Below are positions 1-5,845 of a DNA stretch of 5,963 bases, piece by piece. The DNA lies in NCBI GenBank assembly GCA_025459035.1, contig JALORJ010000179.1:1-5963 (forward strand). The letters run 5' to 3'. The stretch's first letter is position 1; every line of letters begins with the position of its first letter. This stretch comes from Burkholderiales bacterium (GTDB taxonomy: Bacteria > Pseudomonadota > Gammaproteobacteria > Burkholderiales > Ga0077523). The notes beneath the pieces were generated by a model that was not told the DNA's origin, did no database searches, and was given only the letters and a program-made list of their open reading frames with translations. A program made the translations under genes and the position numbers.

Positions 1-2436
1 GTTGACCTGGACCGGGCCGTCCATCACCGATACCGAGGCGATGTCGCGCAGCGGCACACGGGCGCCCGCGGGGCCGGTCAGCAGCACGTCCGCGATCGTG
101 TCGGTCCGGTCGCGGAACGCCTCGGGGAAGCGCACGACCGCGGGGAAGCGGCGCTCGCCCTCGTAGATCTCGGTCGCGGTGCGTCCGCCGATGGCGGTCT
201 CGATGACGTCGTGCACATCGGCCGCGTTCAGGCCGTAGCGGGCCATCGTGCGACGCCGGATGTCGACGGTGAAGTACTGCTGGCCGGTCAGCCGCTCGAT
301 GCGCAGGTCCTGCGTGCCGCGGATGCGGTTCATCACGTAGCCGATGCGGTCGCCGAGGTCCTTCAGCGTGTCGAGGTCGTCGCCGAAGATCTTGATCGCC
401 ACCTGCGAGCGCACGCCGGTGACCATCTCGTCGACGCGCTGCGCGATCGGCTGGTGCATGATGAGGCTGATCCCCGGCAGGTCCTTCAGCTTCTCGCGCA
501 GCACGTTCTCGAAGTCGGTCTGCGTGTGGAAGCCGGCCGGCCACTTGTCGCGGGTCTCGAGCGACACGACCGGGTCCGAGTCGCTGTGCGGCTGCGGATC
601 GGCCGGCGATTCGCCGCGGCCGACCTTGTTCACGACCATCCGCACGCCCGGCACCGACGCGATGCGCTTCGATGCCTCGAGCTCGATCGCCATCACCTCG
701 TCGAACGACATGTTCGGGCTGCGCGTGATGGCCGGCGTGATCGAGTTCTCCTTGAGCGTCGGGATGAACGACTTGCCGAGGAACGGGAACAGGCACAGCG
801 AGCCGACCAGCAGCGCCACGGCGCTGCCGACCGTCACGCGCGGATGCGCCAGCGCCACGTGCAGCAGCTCGAGGTAGTGGCGCTTGGCGAACGCGACGGG
901 CCGCGTGTCCTCTTCGTGCCCGCCCTTCAGGAAGTACGCGCACAGCGCCGGCGTCAGCGTGAGCGCCAGCAGCAGCGACGCCGTCAGCGCGATCGCGATC
1001 GTGTACGCGAGCGGCGCGAACATCTTGCCTTCCATGCCCTCGAGGGTCATCAGCGGCAGGAACACGAGCACGATGATGCCGACGCCGTACACCACGGGCT
1101 TCGCGACCTGCTGCACCGCTTCCTGGATGATCCGCAGCTTGGCTTCGCCCTTGCGGTGCGACAGCTGACCGAACGCGTTCTCGACCACCACCACCGCGCC
1201 GTCGACGATCAGGCCGATCGCGATGGCGAGCCCGCCGAGCGACATCAGGTTGGCCGAGATGCCCAGCTGGTTCATCGCGATGAAGGTGATCAGCGGGGCG
1301 AGGCACAACGAGGCGACCACGATCAGGCTCGAGCGCAGATCGCCGAGGAAGATGTAGAGCACGACGATGACGAGGACCACGCCCTCGATCAGCACCTTCG
1401 TCACGGTCCACAGCGCCGAGTCGACCAGTTCGGTGCGGTCGTAGAACGGCACGATCTGCAGGCCGTCGGGCAGCATCGCCTTCGCGTTGATGTCGGCCAC
1501 GCGTGCCTTCACCCGCGTGACGACCTCCTTCGCGTTGCCACCGCGCAGCATCATGACGATGCCGCCGACCGCCTCGGTCTTGCCGTTCTTGACCAGCGCA
1601 CCGACGCGTACGGCGGCGCCGATGGTCACGTCGGCCACGTCGCGGATGAACACCGGCGTACTGCCTTCCTCCTTCAGCACGATGTTCGCGATGTCGTCGA
1701 CGTCGCGGATCAGGCCGACGCCGCGGATCAGCAGCTGCTCCTCGCCGGTGGGCAGGATGCCGCCGCCGGAGTTGGCGTTGTTGTTGCCGAGCGCGTCGTA
1801 GACCATCGCGAGCGAGATGCCGTAGTGGCGCATCCGGTCGGGGTTGACCAGCACCTGGTACTGCCGCTCGAAGCCGCCCTGCGAATTGATCTCGGCGATG
1901 CCCGGGATGGTGCGCAGCATCGGGCGCACGACCCAGTCCTGCACGGTGCGGCGCTGCATGAGTTCCGCGGGCGTCAGGGCGCGGTTGCCGTCGTCGGGCC
2001 GCTCGAGCGTGTACTGGTAGACCTCGCCCAGACCGGTGCTGACGGGGCCCAGCACCGGGCCGACGCCGGCCGGCAGGCGCGAGCGCGCCTCGATCATCCG
2101 CTCGAGCACGATCTGGCGCGCGAAGTACACGTCGACGTCGTCGCGGAACACCAGCGTGATCAACGACAGCGCGTTGCGGTTGACCGAGCGCATCTCGGTC
2201 AGGCCGGGCAGGCCGGTCATCGCGATCTCGAGCGGCACCGTGATGAAGCGCTCGACTTCCTCCGGCGAGCGCCCCGGCGCCTCGGTCGCGATCTGCACCT
2301 GCACGTTGGTGACGTCGGGGAACGCGTCGACCGACAGGTGCTGCACGGAGCGCAGCCCGAACAGCAGCGTCACGACCGCGAGGACCACGAGGATGATGCG
2401 CTGCTGCAGCGAGAAACGGACGAGGGCGTCGAGCAC
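1..2436 (-). CDS. CzcA/CusA-family heavy-metal efflux RND pump, partial (C-terminus off the left edge)
   Basis: This is the inner-membrane proton/metal antiporter subunit of a tripartite efflux system, which works with a periplasmic adaptor and an outer-membrane channel. 812 codons are present; the family is usually about 1,020-1,060 residues, so roughly the last fifth (second porter half and TM8-12) is missing at the window edge. Visible landmarks are TM1 at about residues 13-30, the family motif VDAFPDVTNVQVQI (36-49), the first porter domain to about 340, TM2-TM6 at about 345-500, TM7 at about 531-553, and a second porter domain containing RVDEMVTGVRSQVAIKIFGDD. TM4 carries AIGLIVDGAVVVVEN (406-420), with D412 and E419 of the proton relay but Ala at 406. 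I chose GTG at 2436 because the start (V)LDALVRFSLQQR matches typical CzcA N-termini. No clear Shine-Dalgarno precedes it. An in-frame GTG at 2523 would add 29 residues. The family is certain; the metal is not. The Met residues that bind Cu/Ag in CusA appear absent by eye, so a divalent cation is more likely. Confidence 0.95.
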   Translation of the reverse strand, partial: MLDALVRFSLQQRIILVVLAVVTLLFGLRSVQHLSVDAFPDVTNVQVQIATEAPGRSPEEVERFITVPLEIAMTGLPGLTEMRSVNRNALSLITLVFRDDVDVYFARQIVLERMIEARSRLPAGVGPVLGPVSTGLGEVYQYTLERPDDGNRALTPAELMQRRTVQDWVVRPMLRTIPGIAEINSQGGFERQYQVLVNPDRMRHYGISLAMVYDALGNNNANSGGGILPTGEEQLLIRGVGLIRDVDDIANIVLKEEGSTPVFIRDVADVTIGAAVRVGALVKNGKTEAVGGIVMMLRGGNAKEVVTRVKARVADINAKAMLPDGLQIVPFYDRTELVDSALWTVTKVLIEGVVLVIVVLYIFLGDLRSSLIVVASLCLAPLITFIAMNQLGISANLMSLGGLAIAIGLIVDGAVVVVENAFGQLSHRKGEAKLRIIQEAVQQVAKPVVYGVGIIVLVFLPLMTLEGMEGKMFAPLAYTIAIALTASLLLALTLTPALCAYFLKGGHEEDTRPVAFAKRHYLELLHVALAHPRVTVGSAVALLVGSLCLFPFLGKSFIPTLKENSITPAITRSPNMSFDEVMAIELEASKRIASVPGVRMVVNKVGRGESPADPQPHSDSDPVVSLETRDKWPAGFHTQTDFENVLREKLKDLPGISLIMHQPIAQRVDEMVTGVRSQVAIKIFGDDLDTLKDLGDRIGYVMNRIRGTQDLRIERLTGQQYFTVDIRRRTMARYGLNAADVHDVIETAIGGRTATEIYEGERRFPAVVRFPEAFRDRTDTIADVLLTGPAGARVPLRDIASVSVMDGPVQVN

Positions 2437-2644
2437 GGGTCGGGCGAGAGTGGAAACGAGCGCTGCGACGGCCGCCGCGCGATCTGCCTCGGAGTGTACG
2501 GGGGGGCCGGGCGTTCCTCGCACCGACGCGGTGGGCCGGACGGATCAGGCACGGTCTTGCCGCAGTGCTGGAATCCGACATCGAGTCGCGGTACGTTCGA
2601 AGGGTCACGACGGGTTCCTTGACCGGGGGCGGCCCGCCGGATGG

Positions 2645-2664
2645 TCGGAGCAGAGATGCTCCGA
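2645..2664. promoter_or_regulatory. 8-bp perfect inverted repeat upstream of the PEP-CTERM gene
   Basis: The arms TCGGAGCA and TGCTCCGA are separated by GAGA, and the element lies 40 bases before the PEP-CTERM start codon. A symmetric site this close to a start could be an operator for a dimeric regulator, or a hairpin in the 5' untranslated RNA. The sequence shows the symmetry; the role is inferred. There is no T-tract, so it is not a typical terminator. Confidence 0.45.
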
Positions 2665-2682
2665 GCGTTGCCATAGCCACCC

Positions 2683-2699
2683 GGAGACCTTGGAGACCT
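2683..2699 (+). promoter_or_regulatory. Tandem Shine-Dalgarno (GGAGACCT twice) for the PEP-CTERM gene
   Basis: GGAGACCT occurs at 2683-2690 and again at 2692-2699. The second GGAG (2692-2695) is 9 bases from the ATG at 2705, a good ribosome-binding distance, and this fixes the start. The first copy is too far away to serve this start and looks like a short tandem duplication. Confidence 0.7.
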
Positions 2700-2704
2700 G
2701 TCAC

Positions 2705-3391
2705 ATGATTCGCAAGCCTCTGCTTGCGGGCGCCGTCGCGCTCGCTTGCGTCGTGGGTTCTCTGCCCGCGCACGCGGACATCACCTTCAGCGGTGCCAGC
2801 ATCGCCAACGCCTCGGTGAAGTTCACCGGCACCGGCGACACCATCCAGTTCATCGACGCGCCCGGCGCAGCGCCCACCCGGGACATCGGCGTCTCGCTCG
2901 CCTCCGATCCGCTGCTGATCGGCCTGCTCGGCAACATCGACGGCCTATGGACCATCGGTGCCGTGACGTCGCCGGGCGGAGGCGTGCAGGTCGCACCGGT
3001 GCTCGGCACCGGGGTCTTCTCCCTGGACGACGGGGCCGGCGGCACGTTCTCGGGGATGCTGACGTGGGACGAGGTCTCGACGTTCGGCACCTCGGTGTCG
3101 CTGAACTTCCAGGGCCTGGCCAACCTCACCGGCATCACGTACGACGGGGCGCTCGCATCGCTGAACGCGATCGAGTCGGTCGGCGAGGCAACGGTGACGG
3201 TGAGCGCGCAGTTCGCGCGCGCACGCACCCTGACCAACCTGACTGCCAACAACTCCACGTTCTCGACGAGCTACTCCTACAGCGTCGCCGCGGTACCGGA
3301 ACCGTCCACCTGGGCGATGCTCGGGGTCGGCCTCGTCGCGCTCGGGTTCGGCCTGAACCGGTCGACCCGCACAGGACGCCGGCTCGGCTGA
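2705..3391 (+). CDS. PEP-CTERM sorting domain-containing exported protein
   Basis: A 228-residue secreted protein. Residues 1-24 form a Sec signal peptide (basic MIRK, hydrophobic LLAGAVALACVVGSL, cleavage probably after AHA-24). The mature part is Gly/Thr/Ser/Val-rich and looks beta-structured; it contains no cysteine, histidine cluster or catalytic motif I recognise. The C-terminus is a textbook PEP-CTERM signal: VPEP at 197-200 followed by STW, a hydrophobic segment to about 217, then a basic tail (RSTRTGRR). In this family an exosortase recognises the motif and processes the protein during export, usually in exopolysaccharide- or biofilm-forming Gram-negatives. No exosortase is in the window. 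The start is chosen from the signal peptide and the GGAG 9 bases upstream; the same frame is open far upstream but reads antisense to the pump gene. It converges with the chemoreceptor gene. The molecular function of the mature domain is unknown. Confidence 0.93.
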   Translation: MIRKPLLAGAVALACVVGSLPAHADITFSGASIANASVKFTGTGDTIQFIDAPGAAPTRDIGVSLASDPLLIGLLGNIDGLWTIGAVTSPGGGVQVAPVLGTGVFSLDDGAGGTFSGMLTWDEVSTFGTSVSLNFQGLANLTGITYDGALASLNAIESVGEATVTVSAQFARARTLTNLTANNSTFSTSYSYSVAAVPEPSTWAMLGVGLVALGFGLNRSTRTGRRLG

Positions 3392-3399
3392 ACCTGGTC

Positions 3400-3428
3400 G
3401 CCGGCGCGCGCAATGCGCGTCGGCCGGT
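3400..3428 (+). terminator. GC-rich hairpin after the PEP-CTERM stop, candidate terminator
   Basis: Starting 9 bases after the stop codon, a stem pairs 3401-3404 with 3424-3427, 3405-3406 with 3421-3422, and 3407-3411 with 3415-3419. That is 11 GC pairs with single-base bulges at 3420 and 3423 and an AAT loop. No T-run follows, so classic intrinsic termination is not shown; it may act with Rho or stabilise the 3' end. Confidence 0.4.
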
Positions 3429-3477
3429 CGGCGGCTGCTCCCGATCCGGGCGGCCGCCGACCTCTATCGCTCCGACC

Positions 3478-3509
3478 CGGCCCGCCTCCCGAGGCGACCG
3501 CCCGGGCCG
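3478..3509 (-). terminator. Hairpin after the chemoreceptor stop, candidate terminator
   Basis: CGGCCCG (3478-3484) pairs with CGGGCCG (3503-3509). An alternative smaller stem, CGCCT/AGGCG (3483-3487 with 3492-3496), lies inside and shares two bases with it. On the minus strand the hairpin begins 18 bases after the chemoreceptor stop codon. It has no T-tract, so the terminator role is inferred from position and stem strength only. Confidence 0.3.
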
Positions 3510-3527
3510 CTCGCCGCGGGGGCGGCT

Positions 3528-5552
3528 TCAGACCTTGAACCTGCGCACGACCGCCGTGAGCGCGGCCGACTCGTCGGCCATGCCCGCCGCGGTGGCGCCG
3601 ATGGCATCGATCGCCCGCGCGTTGTCGCCTGCCATCCGCGCGATCGCGTCGGCGTTGGTCGCGATGGCCGCCGTCGCGCGCTGCTGCTCGAGCGTCGCGG
3701 CGGCGATGCTGCCGACCCCGTCGCGCGCGGTCCGCGCGGCCGCCTCGATCTCGTGCAGCGCCTCGGCCGCCGCGACGCCGAGGCGCACCCCGTGGGCCGC
3801 GCGGGCGCTGCCCGCCTGGATGCTGGCCACCGACGCCTGCGTGCCTTGCTGGATGCGCGCGATCATCCGCCCGATCTCGGCGGTGGCGGTCGACGTGCGC
3901 TCCGCGAGGCCGCGCACTTCGTCGGCGACCACCGCGAACCCGCGGCCGGCCTCGCCCGCGCGCGCCGCCTCGATCGCGGCGTTGAGTGCGAGCAGGTTCG
4001 TCTGGTCCGCGATGTCGCCGATCAGGTCGACGATGCGGCCGATCTCGCGCGAAGCTTCGCCCAGCGCCGTGACGCGTGCCGCCGCGTCGTCGACGGCCTT
4101 CGCGATCGCCTCGGTCTCGGCCGCGGCGTCCTGCACCAGCACGCCCCCGGCCGCGGAGCGCTCGAGCGCGTGCACCGCGACATCGGCGGTCGCCGCTGCC
4201 TGGGCCGCGATGCTCTCGACGCTGCCGCGCACCTGCGCTACCGCCGCGTTGGTCTCCGCGGTGGCCCGGTCCTGCGTGCGCGACGCATCGGTCAGCTGTC
4301 GGACTGCCGTCGCGAGGCTCGCCGCGCCGTCGTCGACGCGAACGGCGGACTGCTGCAGGCCGCGGATCACGCTCGCGTACGCCTCGGCCAGCGCGTTGAA
4401 GCGCCGCGCCACGGCGCCCAGCTCGTCGCGCGCCGCATCGGGCACCCGCACCGTCAGGTCGCCCTGGACCAGCTGTTCGCTCGCCGTGCGCATCCGCGCC
4501 GTGGCTCGCCGGATGGAGATCGACATCCCGGTGAACAGCGCGGCCGCGACGCTCAGCGCCACTGCGACGATCGCGACGAACAGCCACTTGCGCACGGTCA
4601 GCGCGTACGCGCGCGCCTTGATCGCCGTGTCCAGCGCGGACAGCGACTTCGCGAACAGGCCGAGGGTCGCTTCGCGGGTGCGTCGCCGGGTCTCGTCGAA
4701 CGCGCTCGCGCCGACGTCGGGTCGGTCGGGTCCGGTCACGTGGTCGCGCACGAGCTTGATCGTGTCCGCGACCGTGCGTTCGGCGTCGGCCAGCGCGGGC
4801 TCGACCGCCGTGCGCAGGTCGGGGTTCACCGCGAAACACGCGTCCAGATCGACGCGCGCGCTGCTCGCCATGTCCTTCAGGCGCGCGATGTTGACTTCGA
4901 CGAAAAGACGGTCGTCGGCCGACACGTTGCCGCGCTCGACGAGCAGGCGCGCGTAGTCGGCGACGCGCGCCGCGATGCCGGTCAGGCGCGGCAGCGTGTT
5001 GGTGATCGACCACGCGAGGTGGAAGGTGTCGGCATCCGGATCGAGCACCAGGCCGCTGCGTTCGCCGACCGTGCGGATGGTGGCGTACATGTGGTCGAAC
5101 ACGGGGGCGAACGCGCGGAAGGCGAGCAGGGCGCGGTCCGGACCGGCCGGCACCGCTTCGGCAGCACGCACGGCGGTGTCGATCACCTGACGCGTCGCGT
5201 CGACCGTGCCGCCAAGCGCGAGGTGCGCTCCCGCGCCGCGGACAAACGCCGCGTAGGCCTCGAGACCCTTGTCGATCTCGGCGCGGCGTGCGGCCACCGC
5301 GCCCGGGTCGGGCTCGCGATGCGACCACTCGGCGCGCAGATCGAGCACGCCGCGATTGATCACTTCGAGTTCGACGATGCCTGCGGCGCCGATCGACTCG
5401 GCATCACGGAACGCGGTGTCGTCCGCGATGCGCCACCACACCGCGACCGCGAGCGTGCACATCGCCAGGCCCAGCACACCGCCGACCAGCACGAACTTCA
5501 CGCGGAAGGGCAGATGGTCCATCAGGCGCGCGACCTGATCGAGCGGGTTCAT
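3528..5552 (-). CDS. Methyl-accepting chemotaxis protein (transmembrane chemoreceptor)
   Basis: A complete 674-residue receptor that senses a ligand in the periplasm and controls CheA through CheW. TM1 is at about 19-40 and TM2 at about 323-343, enclosing a large (about 280 residues) mostly helical sensory domain. A HAMP linker spans about 345-398 (SIRRATARM ... DELGAVARRFNALA). The signalling hairpin fills the rest: its tip DQTNLLALNAAIEAARAGE (516-534) and GRGFAVVADEVRGLAERT (536-553) are nearly invariant in the family. The sensory domain contains LDPDADTFHLAW (170-181) followed by LPRL, resembling an LDPD-x-D-x-YYLMD-type motif seen in other helical input domains; I cannot name the ligand. 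The C-terminus ends RRFKV with no NWETF-like CheR-tether pentapeptide. ATG at 5552 is supported by GGGAAGG 7 bases upstream. The start overlaps the stop of a short upstream ORF by ATGA, suggesting translational coupling. Alone among the minus-strand genes here, it has no obvious link to efflux. Confidence 0.97.
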   Translation of the reverse strand: MNPLDQVARLMDHLPFRVKFVLVGGVLGLAMCTLAVAVWWRIADDTAFRDAESIGAAGIVELEVINRGVLDLRAEWSHREPDPGAVAARRAEIDKGLEAYAAFVRGAGAHLALGGTVDATRQVIDTAVRAAEAVPAGPDRALLAFRAFAPVFDHMYATIRTVGERSGLVLDPDADTFHLAWSITNTLPRLTGIAARVADYARLLVERGNVSADDRLFVEVNIARLKDMASSARVDLDACFAVNPDLRTAVEPALADAERTVADTIKLVRDHVTGPDRPDVGASAFDETRRRTREATLGLFAKSLSALDTAIKARAYALTVRKWLFVAIVAVALSVAAALFTGMSISIRRATARMRTASEQLVQGDLTVRVPDAARDELGAVARRFNALAEAYASVIRGLQQSAVRVDDGAASLATAVRQLTDASRTQDRATAETNAAVAQVRGSVESIAAQAAATADVAVHALERSAAGGVLVQDAAAETEAIAKAVDDAAARVTALGEASREIGRIVDLIGDIADQTNLLALNAAIEAARAGEAGRGFAVVADEVRGLAERTSTATAEIGRMIARIQQGTQASVASIQAGSARAAHGVRLGVAAAEALHEIEAAARTARDGVGSIAAATLEQQRATAAIATNADAIARMAGDNARAIDAIGATAAGMADESAALTAVVRRFKV

Positions 5553-5674
5553 GCGGGAGCCTTCCCGGGTTCAGGTCGGACGGCTGCGGCGCGGACGCCG
5601 GCGGCACGTGGATGCGCCGTGGCGGCGTGCGGTTCGACGGCGGGCGCCGGACGCGTCGGGTTCGGATGCTGCAA
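5549..5674 (-). CDS. Probable 41-residue leader ORF (TTG start) overlapping the chemoreceptor start
   Basis: The frame starts TTG at 5674, preceded by AAAGGAG (5688-5682) with 7-base spacing, the best Shine-Dalgarno in the window. It runs 41 codons (MQHPNPTRPAPAVEPH... to ...RPEPGKAPA) and ends in TGA at 5551-5549, sharing ATGA with the chemoreceptor ATG. The peptide is rich in Pro, Ala, Arg and His, has no membrane segment or signal peptide, and matches no family I recognise. Its likely job is translational coupling or a regulatory leader rather than a stable protein. Support comes from the strong ribosome-binding site plus the exact stop-start overlap. Against it: a TTG start, low-complexity composition typical of random GC-rich frames, and other open frames in the same DNA. 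It sits downstream of a candidate promoter at 5773-5802. Confidence 0.5.
   Translation of the reverse strand: MQHPNPTRPAPAVEPHAATAHPRAAGVRAAAVRPEPGKAPA
5554..5567 (-). promoter_or_regulatory. Small hairpin enclosing the chemoreceptor Shine-Dalgarno
   Basis: On the minus strand CGGGA (5567-5563) can pair with TCCCG (5558-5554), leaving AGGC as the loop. The Shine-Dalgarno GGGAAGG (5566-5560) lies in the 5' arm and loop. Such folding would partly hide the ribosome-binding site unless a ribosome on the upstream short ORF opens it. The pairing is seen; the regulatory effect is inferred. Confidence 0.4.
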
Positions 5675-5681
5675 CGTCGGA

Positions 5682-5688
5682 CTCCTTT
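5682..5688 (-). promoter_or_regulatory. Strong Shine-Dalgarno AAAGGAG for the TTG leader ORF
   Basis: AAAGGAG is followed after 7 bases by TTG at 5674. This match is longer than those of the neighbouring genes and is the main reason to accept a non-ATG start. It directly abuts, and overlaps by two bases, the 3' arm of the 5687-5703 hairpin. Confidence 0.55.
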
Positions 5689-5703
5689 CCCGGCGGCCGG
5701 GAA
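5687..5703 (-). repeat. 7-bp inverted repeat abutting the leader-ORF Shine-Dalgarno
   Basis: TTCCCGG and CCGGGAA flank a 3-base spacer. In the minus-strand transcript this forms a compact hairpin whose last two A residues are the first bases of AAAGGAG. It could tune ribosome access or protect the 5' end; the function is inferred. Confidence 0.45.
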
Positions 5704-5712
5704 CGGCTTCGC

Positions 5713-5745
5713 GCTCTGTGCTCGGCGCATCGATGCGCGCAGAGC
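5713..5745. repeat. Nested inverted repeat in the chemoreceptor leader region
   Basis: A perfect 14-bp palindrome, GCGCATCGATGCGC (5725-5738), is enclosed by GCTCTG (5713-5718) and CAGAGC (5740-5745). As RNA this is a two-part stem with an asymmetric internal loop; as DNA it is a symmetric site able to bind a dimeric regulator. It lies between the candidate promoter and the leader ORF. Confidence 0.45.
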
Positions 5746-5772
5746 CGGACAGCCCGCGCGAGGTCCGGAGTC

Positions 5773-5802
5773 ATCGTCTCCGACAGGCGACGCCGATGTC
5801 AA
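5773..5802 (-). promoter_or_regulatory. Candidate sigma-70-type promoter for leader ORF and chemoreceptor
   Basis: A perfect -35 hexamer TTGACA (5802-5797) is followed after 18 bases by GACGAT (5778-5773), which matches the -10 consensus at three of six positions. It is 99 bases before the TTG start and 221 before the chemoreceptor ATG, in the expected orientation. The -35 is convincing and the -10 weak, so this is a moderate call. Confidence 0.35.
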
Positions 5803-5824
5803 CGTATCGGCACAAGTGTCGTGA

Positions 5825-5845
5825 CGAAATCGCGCAGAACGCGCG
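5825..5845 (-). terminator. Weak candidate intrinsic terminator after the adaptor gene
   Basis: On the minus strand, just after the adaptor stop codon, CGCGC (5845-5841) and GCGCG (5835-5831) flank the loop GTTCT and are followed by ATTTCG. The stem is short and the T-run only three bases, so efficient termination is doubtful. If it works, the chemoreceptor would be a separate transcription unit. Confidence 0.3.

Larger units (their letters stand above)
2437..2704. other. Divergent intergenic region between pump and PEP-CTERM gene
   Basis: This 268-base gap separates two divergently transcribed genes and should hold both promoters. I found no convincing sigma-70 promoter on either strand. 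It contains a GGCACG-TTGC element resembling sigma-54 sites but one base short (2547-2561), a perfect 8-bp inverted repeat (2645-2664), and a duplicated GGAGACCT just before the plus-strand gene. No additional gene is supported: the open frames crossing it are extensions or shadows of the flanking genes. Confidence 0.7.

Noticed and set aside
2493..2498. TACACT on the minus strand as a -10 for the pump gene
   Set aside because: No -35-like hexamer occurs at 16-18 bases; a lone hexamer is not enough.
211..2622. 803-codon open frame on the plus strand
   Set aside because: It runs antisense to the clearly homologous pump gene. Its His/Arg/Asp-rich, Val-Asp-repetitive translation is typical of GC-rich shadow frames, and it has no domain or start signal.
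2619..2647. TTGACC as a sigma-70 -35 for the PEP-CTERM gene
   Set aside because: At 16-18 base spacing there is only GC-rich sequence (TGGTCG and similar) with no -10 resemblance.
2036..2704. Long upstream extension of the PEP-CTERM frame
   Set aside because: The extension is antisense to the pump and through intergenic DNA. The signal peptide and the SD directly before 2705 show that the real start is internal.
2746..4956. 736-codon open frame on the plus strand
   Set aside because: It overlaps the PEP-CTERM gene in another frame and is antisense to the chemoreceptor. The Ala/Ser/Arg-rich translation has no recognisable family.
3277..5328. 683-codon open frame on the minus strand
   Set aside because: It is the +1-type shadow of the chemoreceptor, very Arg-rich and without domains; the correct frame encodes an unmistakable chemoreceptor.
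5404..5802. 132-codon and 67-codon minus-strand frames upstream of the chemoreceptor
   Set aside because: The first overlaps the chemoreceptor in a different frame and both are Arg/Pro-rich with no ribosome-binding site. The TTG frame with AAAGGAG is better supported.
5804..5830. GCCGATAC on the minus strand as a flagellar sigma-28 -10 element for the chemoreceptor
   Set aside because: The base string resembles GCCGATAA, but the position 15 bases upstream reads ATTT rather than TAAA, so the -35 is absent.
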